Shown here: positions 36,161-46,914 of the stretch, one piece after another
Layout: every line of letters starts with the position of its first letter
Numbering within the stretch: the first letter of the stretch is position 1
NCBI GenBank assembly: GCA_014621425.1
Contig: JAANBB010000001.1
Coordinates: 62,001 to 126,000, forward strand
Reading direction: 5' to 3'
From: Cylindrodendrum hubeiense
Lineage: Eukaryota; Ascomycota; Sordariomycetes; Hypocreales; Nectriaceae
Length of the DNA stretch: 64,000 nt
Translations under genes and position numbers: made by a program
Notes under the pieces: model-generated
The model's input: the letters and a program-made list of their open reading frames with translations, nothing else
The model's database searches: none
What the model was told of the DNA's origin: nothing

Positions 36161-38877
36161 CTAGACTGACTTTGTGAGAGATGGTACCTGTTGCAACGCC
36201 TTCCGTGTGGAGGCGAGGTTCGCTACGCTTTGTAGTGTATCCGGATGACTTTCTCCCAGAACATGTCGGCGAAGGTCTAATGCAAGTTGATGAAGCCGGT
36301 CAGATTCGTTATACCGGCCCTGGGCATGATACGTCGCCGCGAGGTCCGCAATACCGCTGATCGTATCAGGATGTCTCTTTCCAAGCACCTCTCGCCGGAG
36401 AGCCAGTACTGCCACCGAAATTTCTTCAGCCTTGTCATATCGGCCCTGTGCATAGTACGTCCCCGCAAGGTCCGCCATGCTCCAGATTGTGTCCGGACAT
36501 TTCTTCCCAAGTACCTCTTGCCGGAGATCCAGAACTTCTCGGTAAATATGCTCGGCCTCATAATATTGACCTTGTGTATTATATATTGTCGCGAGGTCCG
36601 CCATGCTCCTGATCGTATTAGGGTGCTTTTTCCCGAGTACCTCTTTTTGAAGATCTAATATTTTGACTATGATCTCCCTATCTTTATCATAGCGGCCCTG
36701 CTGATGGTATGTCGCCGCAAGGCCTATCATGCTCTTGATTGTATTTGGATGATTCTCCCCGAGTACCTCTTGCCGGAAAGCTAGCACTCTTACTAAGATC
36801 TCTTCAGCCTCGTTGTATCGGCCTTGCCCACGGTATATCGCCGCGAGGCTTGCCATGATCCTAATCGTATCAGGATGTTTCTCACCAAGTACCTCTCGCC
36901 GGAGAGTTAGTACTTTCACCGAGATCTCTTCGGCCTTGGTATATCGACCTCGCCCACGGTATATCGCCGCGAGTTCTGCCATACTCCTGATCGTATCAGG
37001 ATGATTTTCTATAAGTGCTTCTTGCCGGAGAGCTAGTACTTTCACCGAGATCTCTTCAGCTTTAGTATATCGGCCTCGCCCACGATATATCGCCGCGAGG
37101 CTTGCCATACTCCTAATTGTATCAGGATGCTTCTCACTGAGCACTTCTCGCCGGAGAGCCAGCACCTTCACCGAGATCTTTTCAGCCTCGTTATATCGGC
37201 CTTGTCCACGGTATGTCGCCGCGAGTTCTGCCATGCTCCTGAGTGTATCAGGATGCCTCTCCCCAAGCACCTTTCGTCGGAGACCCCATGCTCGACTGTC
37301 TATCGGCTCTTTCTCTCTCCATCGCCTTTGATCATAGAGAAAGCTCGATACTCTCTGAAGTAGAGTTCCTGTCTCGATCTCTGTCCCGTTCATTTCTGCC
37401 CACTCGCCTACCCGTATAGCATGCGTTATGTACTGTTCGCATCGCGCCCATGAAGTCGGTTCCGATGGCGGGAAAAGGCCATGTACTATCTGCAGAGCTA
37501 TGCCAGAATAGTATGCTTCACCTGTCCTCGGTCCGCTCCCCACCTCGGGAGTCTTGCCTACGATCGTCTCCATCGGGCCGCTTACTTTCAGCCAATATTG
37601 GACGGCCTCTTGTACGAGCTTATGCATCTCATACCTTCGCCCACCGTTCTCCGTCTGACGCAGGCTAAGAAACGAAAACTCTTTCAGTCGCGCAATAGCT
37701 TCTAGAACCTCAAGCTCCGTAGCTTGTCCGGTCGAATTTTCATCGTCAACGTGATATCGACTAGCGGCTACCGCCATCAAGTCGTATGGTATGTCTTGAC
37801 TGTCCACATACGCAACCACGTGCAGCATCTGGTATGATATCTCGCTCTCCACCCGAATCCGCTCCGTCGAGATCCTCCACGTCTCAAGCACACTGTTCGA
37901 CACCTCCGGCCGTCGATATCGGTCCACAGTGCTCACCTTCAGCATTTTACATCGAGTCGCGCCTTGTCTGAGGAGGTCTAGGTATTGCCCGACTGTCATA
38001 GACATATGCCGCATATACACACCGGCTTGCGAGATCGCTAACGGCAGGCATTGCAGTTCTTCTAGCAGAGTATCCGATCCTGCCTCCAACGAAGTCGAAG
38101 GTTCGTCTCTCATTCTTGCCAGGAGCGTCATCGCCTCGCCCATAGCCATCGACCGCACCTCAATGCCGCGACGAGGTCCGACCAGCGTGCCGGCAACATG
38201 CGCGTCTCGACTCGTCCATAGCACTATCCCTTGCGACGTGCAAGGGATGTATCTGTGTAGGTTCTGGTTCTTGTTCGCCCCCTCTCCTTTTGCTTGTTGA
38301 CCCACTCCAAACAACCTCAGATCATCAGCGTTGTCGAGGATCATGACCCATTTCGATCGAGCTTCGATTTCAATGCGCACAGCATCGAGCAGGTCCGACC
38401 CATCAAGCCGCGCATCGACCCCAAGCTTCTTCCCGATCGTCTTATAGTCAGCCAAAAAAGTCGCTTCATTGTCGGCGTGCACCCAGAAGACGCAGCATCC
38501 ATCGTCGTCGCATCGTCGATAGGCGTAGTCTAGCGCAATCTGCGTCTTACTTGGTTCGTTCGTCCGTCAGCACCTTCGCGACACGGCGGCATGTCGGAAA
38601 TGGAGACGTACCCTGATCCTCCCAAGCCCCAGAGCGCAGCGCTATGGGATCCCCGCGTTTGCGGTAAAAGTTCGTCTAGTCTGTTGATGATATCCTGTCG
38701 ATGGACCAGATCCTCGTTGCGGGGATATGGGAGGACGCGGATGACTTCGGCACGGACCGGCGGGTGGGGCAGGCCGTAGTATACGTTCCCGTGAACGTTT
38801 CCCTGATTGATGAAGGTGTTGTCGCCGAACTGGCTGTGGCTGACATCGCGCTGTTCGTGTCCCGGCGCTGCCATCAT
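36161..38877 (-). CDS. NLR-type STAND protein: NB-ARC ATPase with TPR repeats
   Basis: Fungal NOD-like receptor, a likely sensor in non-self recognition or regulated cell death. Two exons (38877-38612, 38549-36161) splice to 884 aa; the Walker A motif GLGGSGKTQ is created across the intron. Walker B is WVMILDNAD, followed by the IVLWTSRD strand and the GLPL-like CLPLAISQAG. Roughly residues 500-870 are about eight 42-residue TPR units of the pattern EVLGxxHPDTIRSMAxLAAxYxxQGRYxxAEEI, kinesin-light-chain-like. No classical effector domain precedes the ATPase. The N-terminus has a short G/N-rich stretch (GDNTFINQGNVHGNVYYG). The second ATG (38874) is an equally good start. Confidence 0.9.
36190..37265 (-). 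repeat. Array of ~126-bp coding repeats (TPR units) in the NLR gene
   Basis: About eight direct repeats of 126 bp, one TPR unit each, lie in the 3' part of the NLR gene. The central units are very alike at DNA level (for example the runs around 36895-37010 and 37020-37130), and variable positions are concentrated at a few codons. This matches recombination-driven repeat turnover known from fungal NLR genes. Confidence 0.85.
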
Positions 38878-40705
38878 TTTAGTGGTTGACTTGAGACCTG
38901 CCGAACGTAGATGTAGCCCGAACTGGGGCGGTGAATGGAAATGCTGACCCAGCCTCGGCCCCCATCGTGATAACGTAAGGCAGTAACATGAACCCCTCGG
39001 CTGTGTCCGTCTCAGCTTTACCCCCGCTCTTGTCGTATAACTACAACCTGAATGATGACTCCCACAACCACCTACAGACCGCGCAGGCTTTCGCGTTGCA
39101 ATAGCTTACGCTCTGCCTCGCCTCGTGCCTGTCTCTGGAAGAGATATAACCCCTCCCACCTCTCTGCCCTCGAAAGCTGCACGTGTAGACTCATAAAACT
39201 AGATCTCATCGCTGTACCGCCACCGTAAACGCCCTTGAGGTTGGAAGGACGTCTGAGAACTGCTTCCCCTGGCATTTATGATCTGTGTTAGATTGAGACC
39301 GGATTTATAAAACACGCTGATATATCGATATCTCAGTCTTAGTCAGAGGGGGCGTGAGATTGAGATAAAAACCCCTCATAAAAAAGAGGGGCTCGAGGCC
39401 CTCAAGGATCAATACAAATGATCTTCTGGATCCACACTCGATTGAATACTAGGACCCTTTGATCGAATGTGGCGTACGCTATCCAACAATCTGTTGTAGC
39501 GAAGGCGGGGTTACATAGGGGCCCTGATACGTGCAGCTAGCCGTATCCTAGGGATGCCAAGTAGACCAGGCATCTACGAAGCAATCTGCTGTCTTATGAG
39601 ACAACCTGCTCAGCGTATCCATAGATAAAAAACTTTAATTCTACATTTTACCCTGACCCCATATTTATAAGACTATTGCATCAGGCGCTGTGTTCTATAA
39701 GTGATCCTCTGAAAGCCTAGCTTGCCCCTCGAGCTGGGATTCTTCCCCTGTATAGAGTCGAGGACAACTTCTGTTCTGCTCTTAATGAGGAGCGTAAATT
39801 TCGGAAGCCCGAGTGTTTCGAGGTCTGCGATATCTGAGGAGGCGGGTGTGGAACGAATCCATGAGTTTGTCTCGATTTATCTGGGAAAATGCGAGGAGGT
39901 TTCGCCTCGTTTCTTTCAAAGGTATCAACGAGTTCGACCGTAGCACAACCGGAAGGAAGGTTATCAAGTTTACCAACCCGTTTTTAACCGAGAAATAGAT
40001 GCTTAGAAAGGATATAAATGTACGTTAATAGTATACCGAATCCTCACATGGACATTGAGGAGTATATATTATAACAAATACGACCAGATTGAAGAAATTG
40101 TGAACGAATAATAGAAAGATTATTACTTAACGAGCAACACCTGTTCCGGTTTTGCATTCCTTGTTATTCAAATCTGATGTAATAATTAAGTCGAGTAGGT
40201 CCTAGAATAGGACCGTACAACTTTGGAATCATGAGTTACTAGTGATTTATATTGCCAGTCATGAAAAACATAGTACAAGGTGAGGTGTAAGTATCTTACC
40301 TAGTATGGCTACAAAGGGGATTAATATAAATAAGGGCTGTTGATGGAAAGGAATTTATAAATGTATAACGGGGACCTCGATGACTTAAGAATCCATCAGG
40401 ACCTTGGGCTTGTTACAAACACGCAGTCACAAGGAATATCAAGTGGGTGGTTTATTCGAGAAGCGTTTCAGATTTGAGACCCGTAGCTATATCTTATCAT
40501 TGGCCTTGAACAAAATGCAGTCGCTGCGCTTCGTGAATCTAGAAATCACCAGCCTCGGACTCGATGATTCAGAGACACCACACGCAATGACCTGCAGTGA
40601 CGATCCACCTCCTCCAGCATGATAAGACATTTGTAAAGACCTTTGATCCTCAGGAGTCTTATACCATGACCTTCAAGCTAAGAGAAAACGCAGATGTGTG
40701 CATGT
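38878..40705. other. Intergenic, possible decayed gene fragments
   Basis: About 1.8 kb. A hairpin-like CCCCTC...GAGGGG lies at 39372-39391. Short forward frames at 39722-39998 and 40404-40622 contain LRR-like wording (LSLALNKMQSLRFVNLEI) suggestive of a broken F-box/LRR-type gene. No complete model can be made. The 40000-40400 part is AT-rich. Confidence 0.3.
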
Positions 40706-41323
40706 TCAGAGACCAAACTGTTTCAGATCCACCGTCGGGTGTTTCTTCTTGCAGTGTCGCCTAAAATTGTCCTTCCTAAAGACCGGTTTTCCATATTTGC
40801 GACAACATTTAACAGTACAAACCCAATAGACCTGGCCTTCATGTGTGGTGTCGACATGACGCTTCAAGCCGTTGTTGTCATAGAAGCTCTTCTTGCAGAT
40901 ATCACAACGGTGGCGAGAGGTGCTGTTGTGTGGAGAGTCTGGTGTTGTCTCGACGGAGGTCGGGTCACAGGACTGCTGCTGAATCTCATTCCAAGGATGG
41001 GTAGGATCTGGTATAGGGGAGTGAGGGAGATTGTGGGCGTCAAAGCCGCCGTAGCCTGAGAAATTCTCTTGCTGAGCACGAAACGAAGCTCCTGATAGTG
41101 AATGGACACCATCGGCACTCTTGAACTCTGACAAAAACAAGTAACTGGCGGGGGGTGGGAGATTTTCGCATGCACTACAAGACTCGCACGCGTCGTCTCT
41201 CAAACAGCCACTGCAGTTGAGATGCTCGAAGTGCTCTGACGAGAGTGCCGTAAGATCGTGGTCGTCCGAATGGTAAAAGGAGGCGCGTTGACTGGAAGCT
41301 CTACACGGCTCGTTGTTTGACAA
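40706..41323 (-). CDS. C2H2 zinc-finger protein
   Basis: Intronless 205-aa probable DNA-binding protein. The N-terminal two thirds are Ser/Pro-rich and include a cysteine-rich patch (CSGCLRDDACESCSACE). The C-terminus has two zinc fingers. The first, CDICKKSFYDNNGLKRHVDT followed by TH, is canonical C2H2. The second (from WVCTVKC to the final RRHCKKKH) has a longer spacing between cysteines. It lies between the NLR and dynamin-like genes in an accessory-looking stretch. Its target and role are unknown. The family is common in fungi, and no regulatory link to the neighbours is shown. Confidence 0.8.
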   Translation of the reverse strand: MSNNEPCRASSQRASFYHSDDHDLTALSSEHFEHLNCSGCLRDDACESCSACENLPPPASYLFLSEFKSADGVHSLSGASFRAQQENFSGYGGFDAHNLPHSPIPDPTHPWNEIQQQSCDPTSVETTPDSPHNSTSRHRCDICKKSFYDNNGLKRHVDTTHEGQVYWVCTVKCCRKYGKPVFRKDNFRRHCKKKHPTVDLKQFGL

Positions 41324-41696
41324 GGGTCAGACGATGCGAGCCTCCCGCTTAACGCACAGGAGACCCGGCTTTTTTTGATTGGGAAAAGAAGTTAAGACTG
41401 TTCAGTCCTGGACCACTTCGAAGAAGCTTTGCCCAGGACTGTTGATGGGGGATAAAGTGTATGAGGGAGAGGTGGGGGAGTTGCTAGCTGAGGAACTGGG
41501 AAGTCCTTGTATCAGTCAGGCAGAAACCGCCTTTAAATTCACCTTTCTCTTTACAAATGCTTCGTCATGTTGATTCAATGCGAGTTTGCGGGGAGACCAA
41601 TTGCCCACTTTTCTACACATTCGATGAGGTGTGCTCAATGTGGTTGACCAATGACTGTGGTGATCAGCTGTGGTGTGAGAATCCGGGGCAAAGTAG

Positions 41697-42055
41697 CCTC
41701 AGAACTGACCAATGAGCAAGGTGAAATGCAAATGCCAACCTCACTAATCTGACTGCAGAACAAGCACATTTCTCCTCGCGAGTCAAAAAACGTATTCTGC
41801 GGAGTTTGACGCCTACGCAGCCTTAAAACTAGCCAATAGTGGAAAAGTACACGTACGCACCTCACGACGCATGAAACATCTTGTCTGGAGCTTGACGCCT
41901 ACGCAACCTCAAAACTGGCAAATCGTGGGAAAGTGCACATATGCACCTCAACCTCAAGACGCATGCAATATCTTGTCTGAAGCTTGACGCCCACACAGCC
42001 TCAAAATTGGCTAATTGGGGGGAGGGGGGGAACACGCGCGCCTCACGACGAACCA
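41697..42055. repeat. Minisatellite of ~86-92 bp imperfect units upstream of the dynamin-like gene
   Basis: Three imperfect units begin with CCT(C/T)AAAA at 41821, 41907 and 41999. Each contains CTTGACGCC(T/C)AC(G/A)C and CCTCA..ACGCAT-type blocks. A more diverged unit begins at 41697. A G-run lies near 42016-42029. The units are non-coding by frame inspection. Confidence 0.75.
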
Positions 42056-42431
42056 ATTGCAGGTGGTATCACAGCATCGAAAATGTGATCGGTTTGTCCC
42101 AATCCGACCAATTCGTATCAATCATTTGACTTGTGGACGAGACTGTTGCACAATCGTGCATTTGACTTGCTGGCAATATCTTTCTAGATATTGAGAGCCT
42201 CAAAAAGAACCAATGGCGTGCTGACACATGCATCCATACAGTGATAAAGCCACCAGACGGCTGCGGATCCTTTGGTTCTCTACTGAACTTACAACAGTGC
42301 AAGCGATTTTCTTCATTTATAAAAGAGACATTTACACTCCAAAGTTTAGAGCCCACCCTTCTACAATCTTCTTCTATCCACACATCGATTTCTCAAACAA
42401 GATCATATCACTCTGCTCGTTGCTTCCAAAT

Positions 42432-44722
42432 ATGGCCGTCAGTGAGGAGATCAGCAACTTGTCGGACCCATCATTACTTGAAAAAGTCGATAAGCTTCGC
42501 GACTTGAACATTGGCCAACATGTGCCTCTCCCTCAGGTAAGATCAGACCGATATCCAATATGATTCCGCACGAGTTTACACATGATATAGCTTGTCGTAG
42601 TCGGAGATCAAAGCTCTGGCAAATCGTCCTTACTGGAAAGCATCAGTGGTATCCCGTTTCCTAGAGACCAAAGTCTTTGCACTCGTCATGCGACCCAAAT
42701 TACATCTCGTCGCGGTAGCCACGATCGTGTTGATGTACGTATCATTCCTGGACCACACGCGTCGGAGGAGCATAAGAAATATGTCGGGACATTTCACAAC
42801 TCAATGCCTTCGGGTCTGGAATTTCGGCAGCAGTTTGTGAACATCCTGCAGAAGGTCAGTGAGACTTTAACACCCATAATAAACTCCGACAGCTGAATCA
42901 ATATCAGGCCCATGAAAAAATGGGTTTGCGGGCCGATGTTGGAACCGGGGATGGTGCTGTATTTAGCGAGGACATCCTCAAGATCGAGGTACACGGACCT
43001 CATGAGGACTATCTCACCATCATTGACGTTCCGGGAATTTTCCGCACCACTACCCAGGGAACCACTAAGGAAGATATGTTCATGGTGAAAGAACTCGTTA
43101 AAGGATACATCAAAGACGAACGTACTATCATCCTTGCAGTACTGCCGAGTAACGTTGACATTGCCACGCAAGAAATCCTGGAGCTTGCGGAAGATTACGA
43201 CAAGGATGGTGTGCGTACACTCGGGGTACTCACTAAGCCCGACTTGGTACTCGAGTCCAGTGCGCAAGTTGCCGTCTGTGACCTTATCAAAGGTCAGAAA
43301 CGGCCGCTCACTCTTGGCTACTTCCTCGTCCGCAATCACGGACCGAATAGCGCCTCAGAGGAACAGTCAGAGCTTGATCGGATTTTCCGACACCGGCCAT
43401 GGATTGATCTTCCACAGGATCGAGTGGGCATCCCAGCCCTGAAGGAGCAACTTGGATTGCTCCTCTTCGAGATTACTCAACGAGAATATCCCAAGTTGCT
43501 CCATGATGTCAACAATCAAATCAAAGAATGCAAGAAGGAACTCGACAGTCTTGGACCACCTCGCCAGGACGAGCGCGAGCAGCGCAGTTTCCTAAGTCAC
43601 ATCGCTGCGGCTTTTCAAGATTGCACTAGAGCAGCACTGGCGGCTGATTACAACGCAGACCTAGTTTTTGATCAAGTTGATCTTCGTCTCATTACTCATG
43701 TTGTTAACATCACTGATGTCTTCAGCGCCGAGTTCCAACAGAGTGCCCATTCACGACATTTCCAAAATCTTGAGCTGTTTGAACTGTGTGAGGAATCTGA
43801 GATGCCTCCTGATGACTATCATGAGGCAACTTCAGGGATGTTGACGATAGCCACCCTGGAAAAGCTGCTCCAAGGGGCAAAAGTAGACGATATTACGGCG
43901 GAAGAGCTTGCTGAACTTAGCGACGTCATTGACCTTCCACATGAGACAACGATGCCACGTGGTGATGTCACTGCATGGATCGAAGACATCTATCTGCAAA
44001 CTAGGGGTCTAGATCTTGGCACCTTCAACGCAAACGTCGTTGCCATGGCTTTTTCAGAGCAGTCACGGAAGTGGGGCGATATGACCAAGATGTATCTGAG
44101 TAGAGTCATCATCACCCTTCATCGCTTTATCGCCATTGCACTTCGTTCCGTGTGCCCAGAAGAGCAAGCCCGTCGTCAGTTATGGTCCTCGATCCTCGAT
44201 AGCCTGGTGGAGCGCTACAAGATAGCAATGGATCAAGCTAAGCTACTGATCGAAGTTGAGCGACACAAGAAGCCTTACACTCTCAACCAACAGTTTGCCA
44301 AAGCCCTTTCAAAGGCTCGTGGTTACCGAATCGCTGAGCTACTACGTCCTAAGGCAAGGAGAGACACCAAGCAGTATGGAAAGCTCCAGTATATGGTTAA
44401 TCTGGACGACATTGCAAAAGCCGCCGAAGGCAAGAACAATATGGAGCAATTACAAGAAGAGATCCATGACATTCTTCACGCTTACTACAGACTGGCGCTT
44501 GATCGATTCATCGACAATGTCTTTCAACTCGCTGTTGACTACTCCCTGCTACATGGTCCTAAGAGCCCTCTAAAAGTTTTCACTCAGGAGTGGGTGATCA
44601 ACCTGGAGCCTGAAAAGCTCGAACGGATCGTCGGTGAGACCAAAATTGCCAAGAGGCGTCGATCGAAACTTGCGAAGAAGATTGAAGATTTGTCTAGCGC
44701 TTTAAAGATACTTAAAGTCTAG
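42432..44722 (+). CDS. Dynamin-family (Mx-like) GTPase
   Basis: Large GTPase expected to self-assemble on membranes. Three exons (42432-42536, 42591-42854, 42908-44722) give 727 aa. The G domain holds the P-loop GDQSSGKSS (residues 40-48), switch-I threonine region (LCTRHATQI), G3 as DVPG rather than DLPG, and G4 TKPD. The middle/stalk region follows, and a C-terminal GTPase effector-like segment (about 630-727) ends in a lysine/arginine-rich stretch. No pleckstrin-homology or proline-rich domain is seen, so it resembles Mx-type or fungal stand-alone dynamin-like proteins rather than Vps1 or Dnm1. Its cellular role is unknown. Confidence 0.92.
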
Positions 44723-45077
44723 TTGCCAGTAATTTACTACTTTTCTACTACAAATGATACAGAATTAAAAGAGGCTCTGTGACTAGAAGGGCTAGGTGAA
44801 GTCCCTTCCCTTCACATAGCTATCTCTCATGAAGATGGATGCTTGATTGATGCGTCCTCAACCTTCTGGTCGGAGACCTTCCCATTTATCAACCCGCCTA
44901 GTCGGCCCCGCTCGTCCGGCCATCACATGACCAACATACATTTTGTCAGCTTGCTTATTCGGAGGCACATAGGGGACACCGTAACTTCTTCAACGCTCCA
45001 TATTGTTGGATGCACGGAAGCTCACAAACACACGACGCTGATCAATACAGACTCGGTCTATTTCAAATTTATGTATA
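44723..45077. other. Intergenic between dynamin-like and 2EXR genes
   Basis: About 355 bp. A 113-codon frame starts here (44843) but overlaps the next gene in a different frame and has no domain. It is taken as chance. Confidence 0.4.
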
Positions 45078-46157
45078 ATGACTGCCAATCAGAGCTCAAC
45101 ACTACCGCTGAGCGCTGTACTTGCTCGGTTCCGAGAACTGCCAACAGAGCTCAGGGTGCAGATCTGGCACCACGCCCTAAATAACGCGACAATTGACCGG
45201 ACTATACACGTTGCAGTGCACCAGAGTCTCCTGGTAACGATGCATACCTGCTTCACAGTTGGGGGGAGGTTTTGTGGTCAGCAAGGAACATGCACCGGAT
45301 ATAGATCTTCTGGACCAAGCCTCACCTCGAAATGTATGGGGAATGGTTACTTTGTGGCAACGATGGAATTCACGGACCCGGAAGAAATAGAAACTGGGCT
45401 CAGCCTACTTGCTCTCAACCTCGCTTGCCGCGAGTCTCGAGGAGTCGCCAAGAAACGATACCCTAAGCTCTTGCGAGTTTTCCGCGGCATGTGGCACCAG
45501 GGCATGAAGAGCCGTCTTGTGCGATGCAATCCAGCAGTCGATGTTCTTGTTATTACCGCCGTACGAGACCTGAGAAACCTGCACCCTCATCCGCACAAAC
45601 CGCCCGATAACGCCCAGCAGCGTTGGAATAAGGATCTGGAACGAATCTTTCCGAATGATGCCAGTTTGTTCGCGAACTTTCGGGACATTGTCTCGTCCTT
45701 CCAACATGTGGCGTTTTGTTATCGTGGGGATCGGGAGCTGCGTGAAGAAGACGAACACAATTACTCCGAATATTCTGATTATGAGAATGTCCCTCTTGAT
45801 TCGTCCGGGGATACACTTAGTCTTGTTGACAACATCGACTTCAATTCGTTTCTGATGTTTTTTGAGTCGTTGAAACATCTTTTCGTCTGGCCCAACCCCG
45901 CTTATTGGCCCGAGGTTCGGAAAGGTTCGGTCAGAGTCGATAATATCCACGACCTTGAGGTGACTCCCAGCGACGATTTCCGGTGTATCGCAAAGGATTC
46001 AGAAGATTTGATATCATCTTATGATCAATGTGTACATATACACAACAATCATTTTGCTGATTGCGAAAAGCATTGGGTGCCGAAACCGAAACTTATCCTG
46101 GAAGTGGGGTGCTATGCCTCAGCTTCCTGGTTGCGAAAGAGTGACGAAACAGAGTAG
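45078..46157 (+). CDS. 2EXR-domain protein (F-box-like fungal family)
   Basis: Intronless 359-aa protein. The N-terminus contains FRELPTELRVQIWHHAL, the signature helix pair of the fungal 2EXR family. The matching second block, LLALNLACRESRGVAKKRY, falls near residues 109-127. The rest is acidic in the middle and lacks other named domains. 2EXR proteins are very numerous in Pezizomycotina; the fold start resembles an F-box but a role in ubiquitin ligases is not proven. It sits in an accessory-type neighbourhood beside the dynamin-like GTPase. Start chosen at 45078, next to the conserved block. Confidence 0.85.
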   Translation: MTANQSSTLPLSAVLARFRELPTELRVQIWHHALNNATIDRTIHVAVHQSLLVTMHTCFTVGGRFCGQQGTCTGYRSSGPSLTSKCMGNGYFVATMEFTDPEEIETGLSLLALNLACRESRGVAKKRYPKLLRVFRGMWHQGMKSRLVRCNPAVDVLVITAVRDLRNLHPHPHKPPDNAQQRWNKDLERIFPNDASLFANFRDIVSSFQHVAFCYRGDRELREEDEHNYSEYSDYENVPLDSSGDTLSLVDNIDFNSFLMFFESLKHLFVWPNPAYWPEVRKGSVRVDNIHDLEVTPSDDFRCIAKDSEDLISSYDQCVHIHNNHFADCEKHWVPKPKLILEVGCYASASWLRKSDETE

Positions 46158-46914
46158 AACTCCCCCTACAGTATCTCAATACGGGCTTGTTCCCGCAAGA
46201 GGGGAAGTGGTTTGGCTAGTTTGACCAAGAATCGGGACACTGGGCCGAGAGTATATTTACGACATTGGTCGCTTTTGACGAATGACCGAAGGTTCTCGGC
46301 CTACTTGCGAGTCATTTTTCGACCCATGGCAGCGGGGGACCTATTTGAGCTGGAATTAGCCGTGTTTTTGCGGAATTTCGGTCACGCTCTCGGTGTGGAT
46401 TTGAGCTTGGCATAGCTGCGCAGCAAACTGGTGGAAATCACACATAGAAATAGTACTAGGACTAGATGCACGGCGCAAAGCCTAAATAAGACAATTGGTC
46501 ACGCGTCGTAAGTTCTCTGATGCTGCTTGTGGAGCGCTCCTCCATATACAAATGCGGGGAGACAAGGGCACAACCATGGATCGACGCGAAGCAGCATGCG
46601 CACCAATGAAACTCGACAGCGGATCCTAGTTAATAGCAGAAGTCACCAACCTCGGTTTAATTGACTCTAGTGTCTACCGGACGGTATCGCTCCGCAACTC
46701 GCAACGGTCACAACGACCCTCTTTGCCCCTCCTCTCGGGGAAGTCGGAGCCGGAACGTCGCCTTGGCGTTTGTGACGTCCGACTATCAGTCCTCGCTCAC
46801 ATGCGGATTGGACATCGGGCGTCTATAAGACCAATGCGCAATGCGCCCTAGGTCTAGGAATTTCTTTGCTCAGTATATGGCTCAACACCAAAACTCTTAC
46901 TGAAATTGGTCACG
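46158..46914. other. Intergenic upstream of the GH5 gene
   Basis: About 760 bp, mostly promoter of the GH5 gene. The short frames are not supported as genes. Confidence 0.4.

Noticed and set aside
36190..37265. Regular ~126-bp repeats considered as a CRISPR-like array
   Set aside because: The units are coding TPR repeats without spacers, and the genome is eukaryotic.
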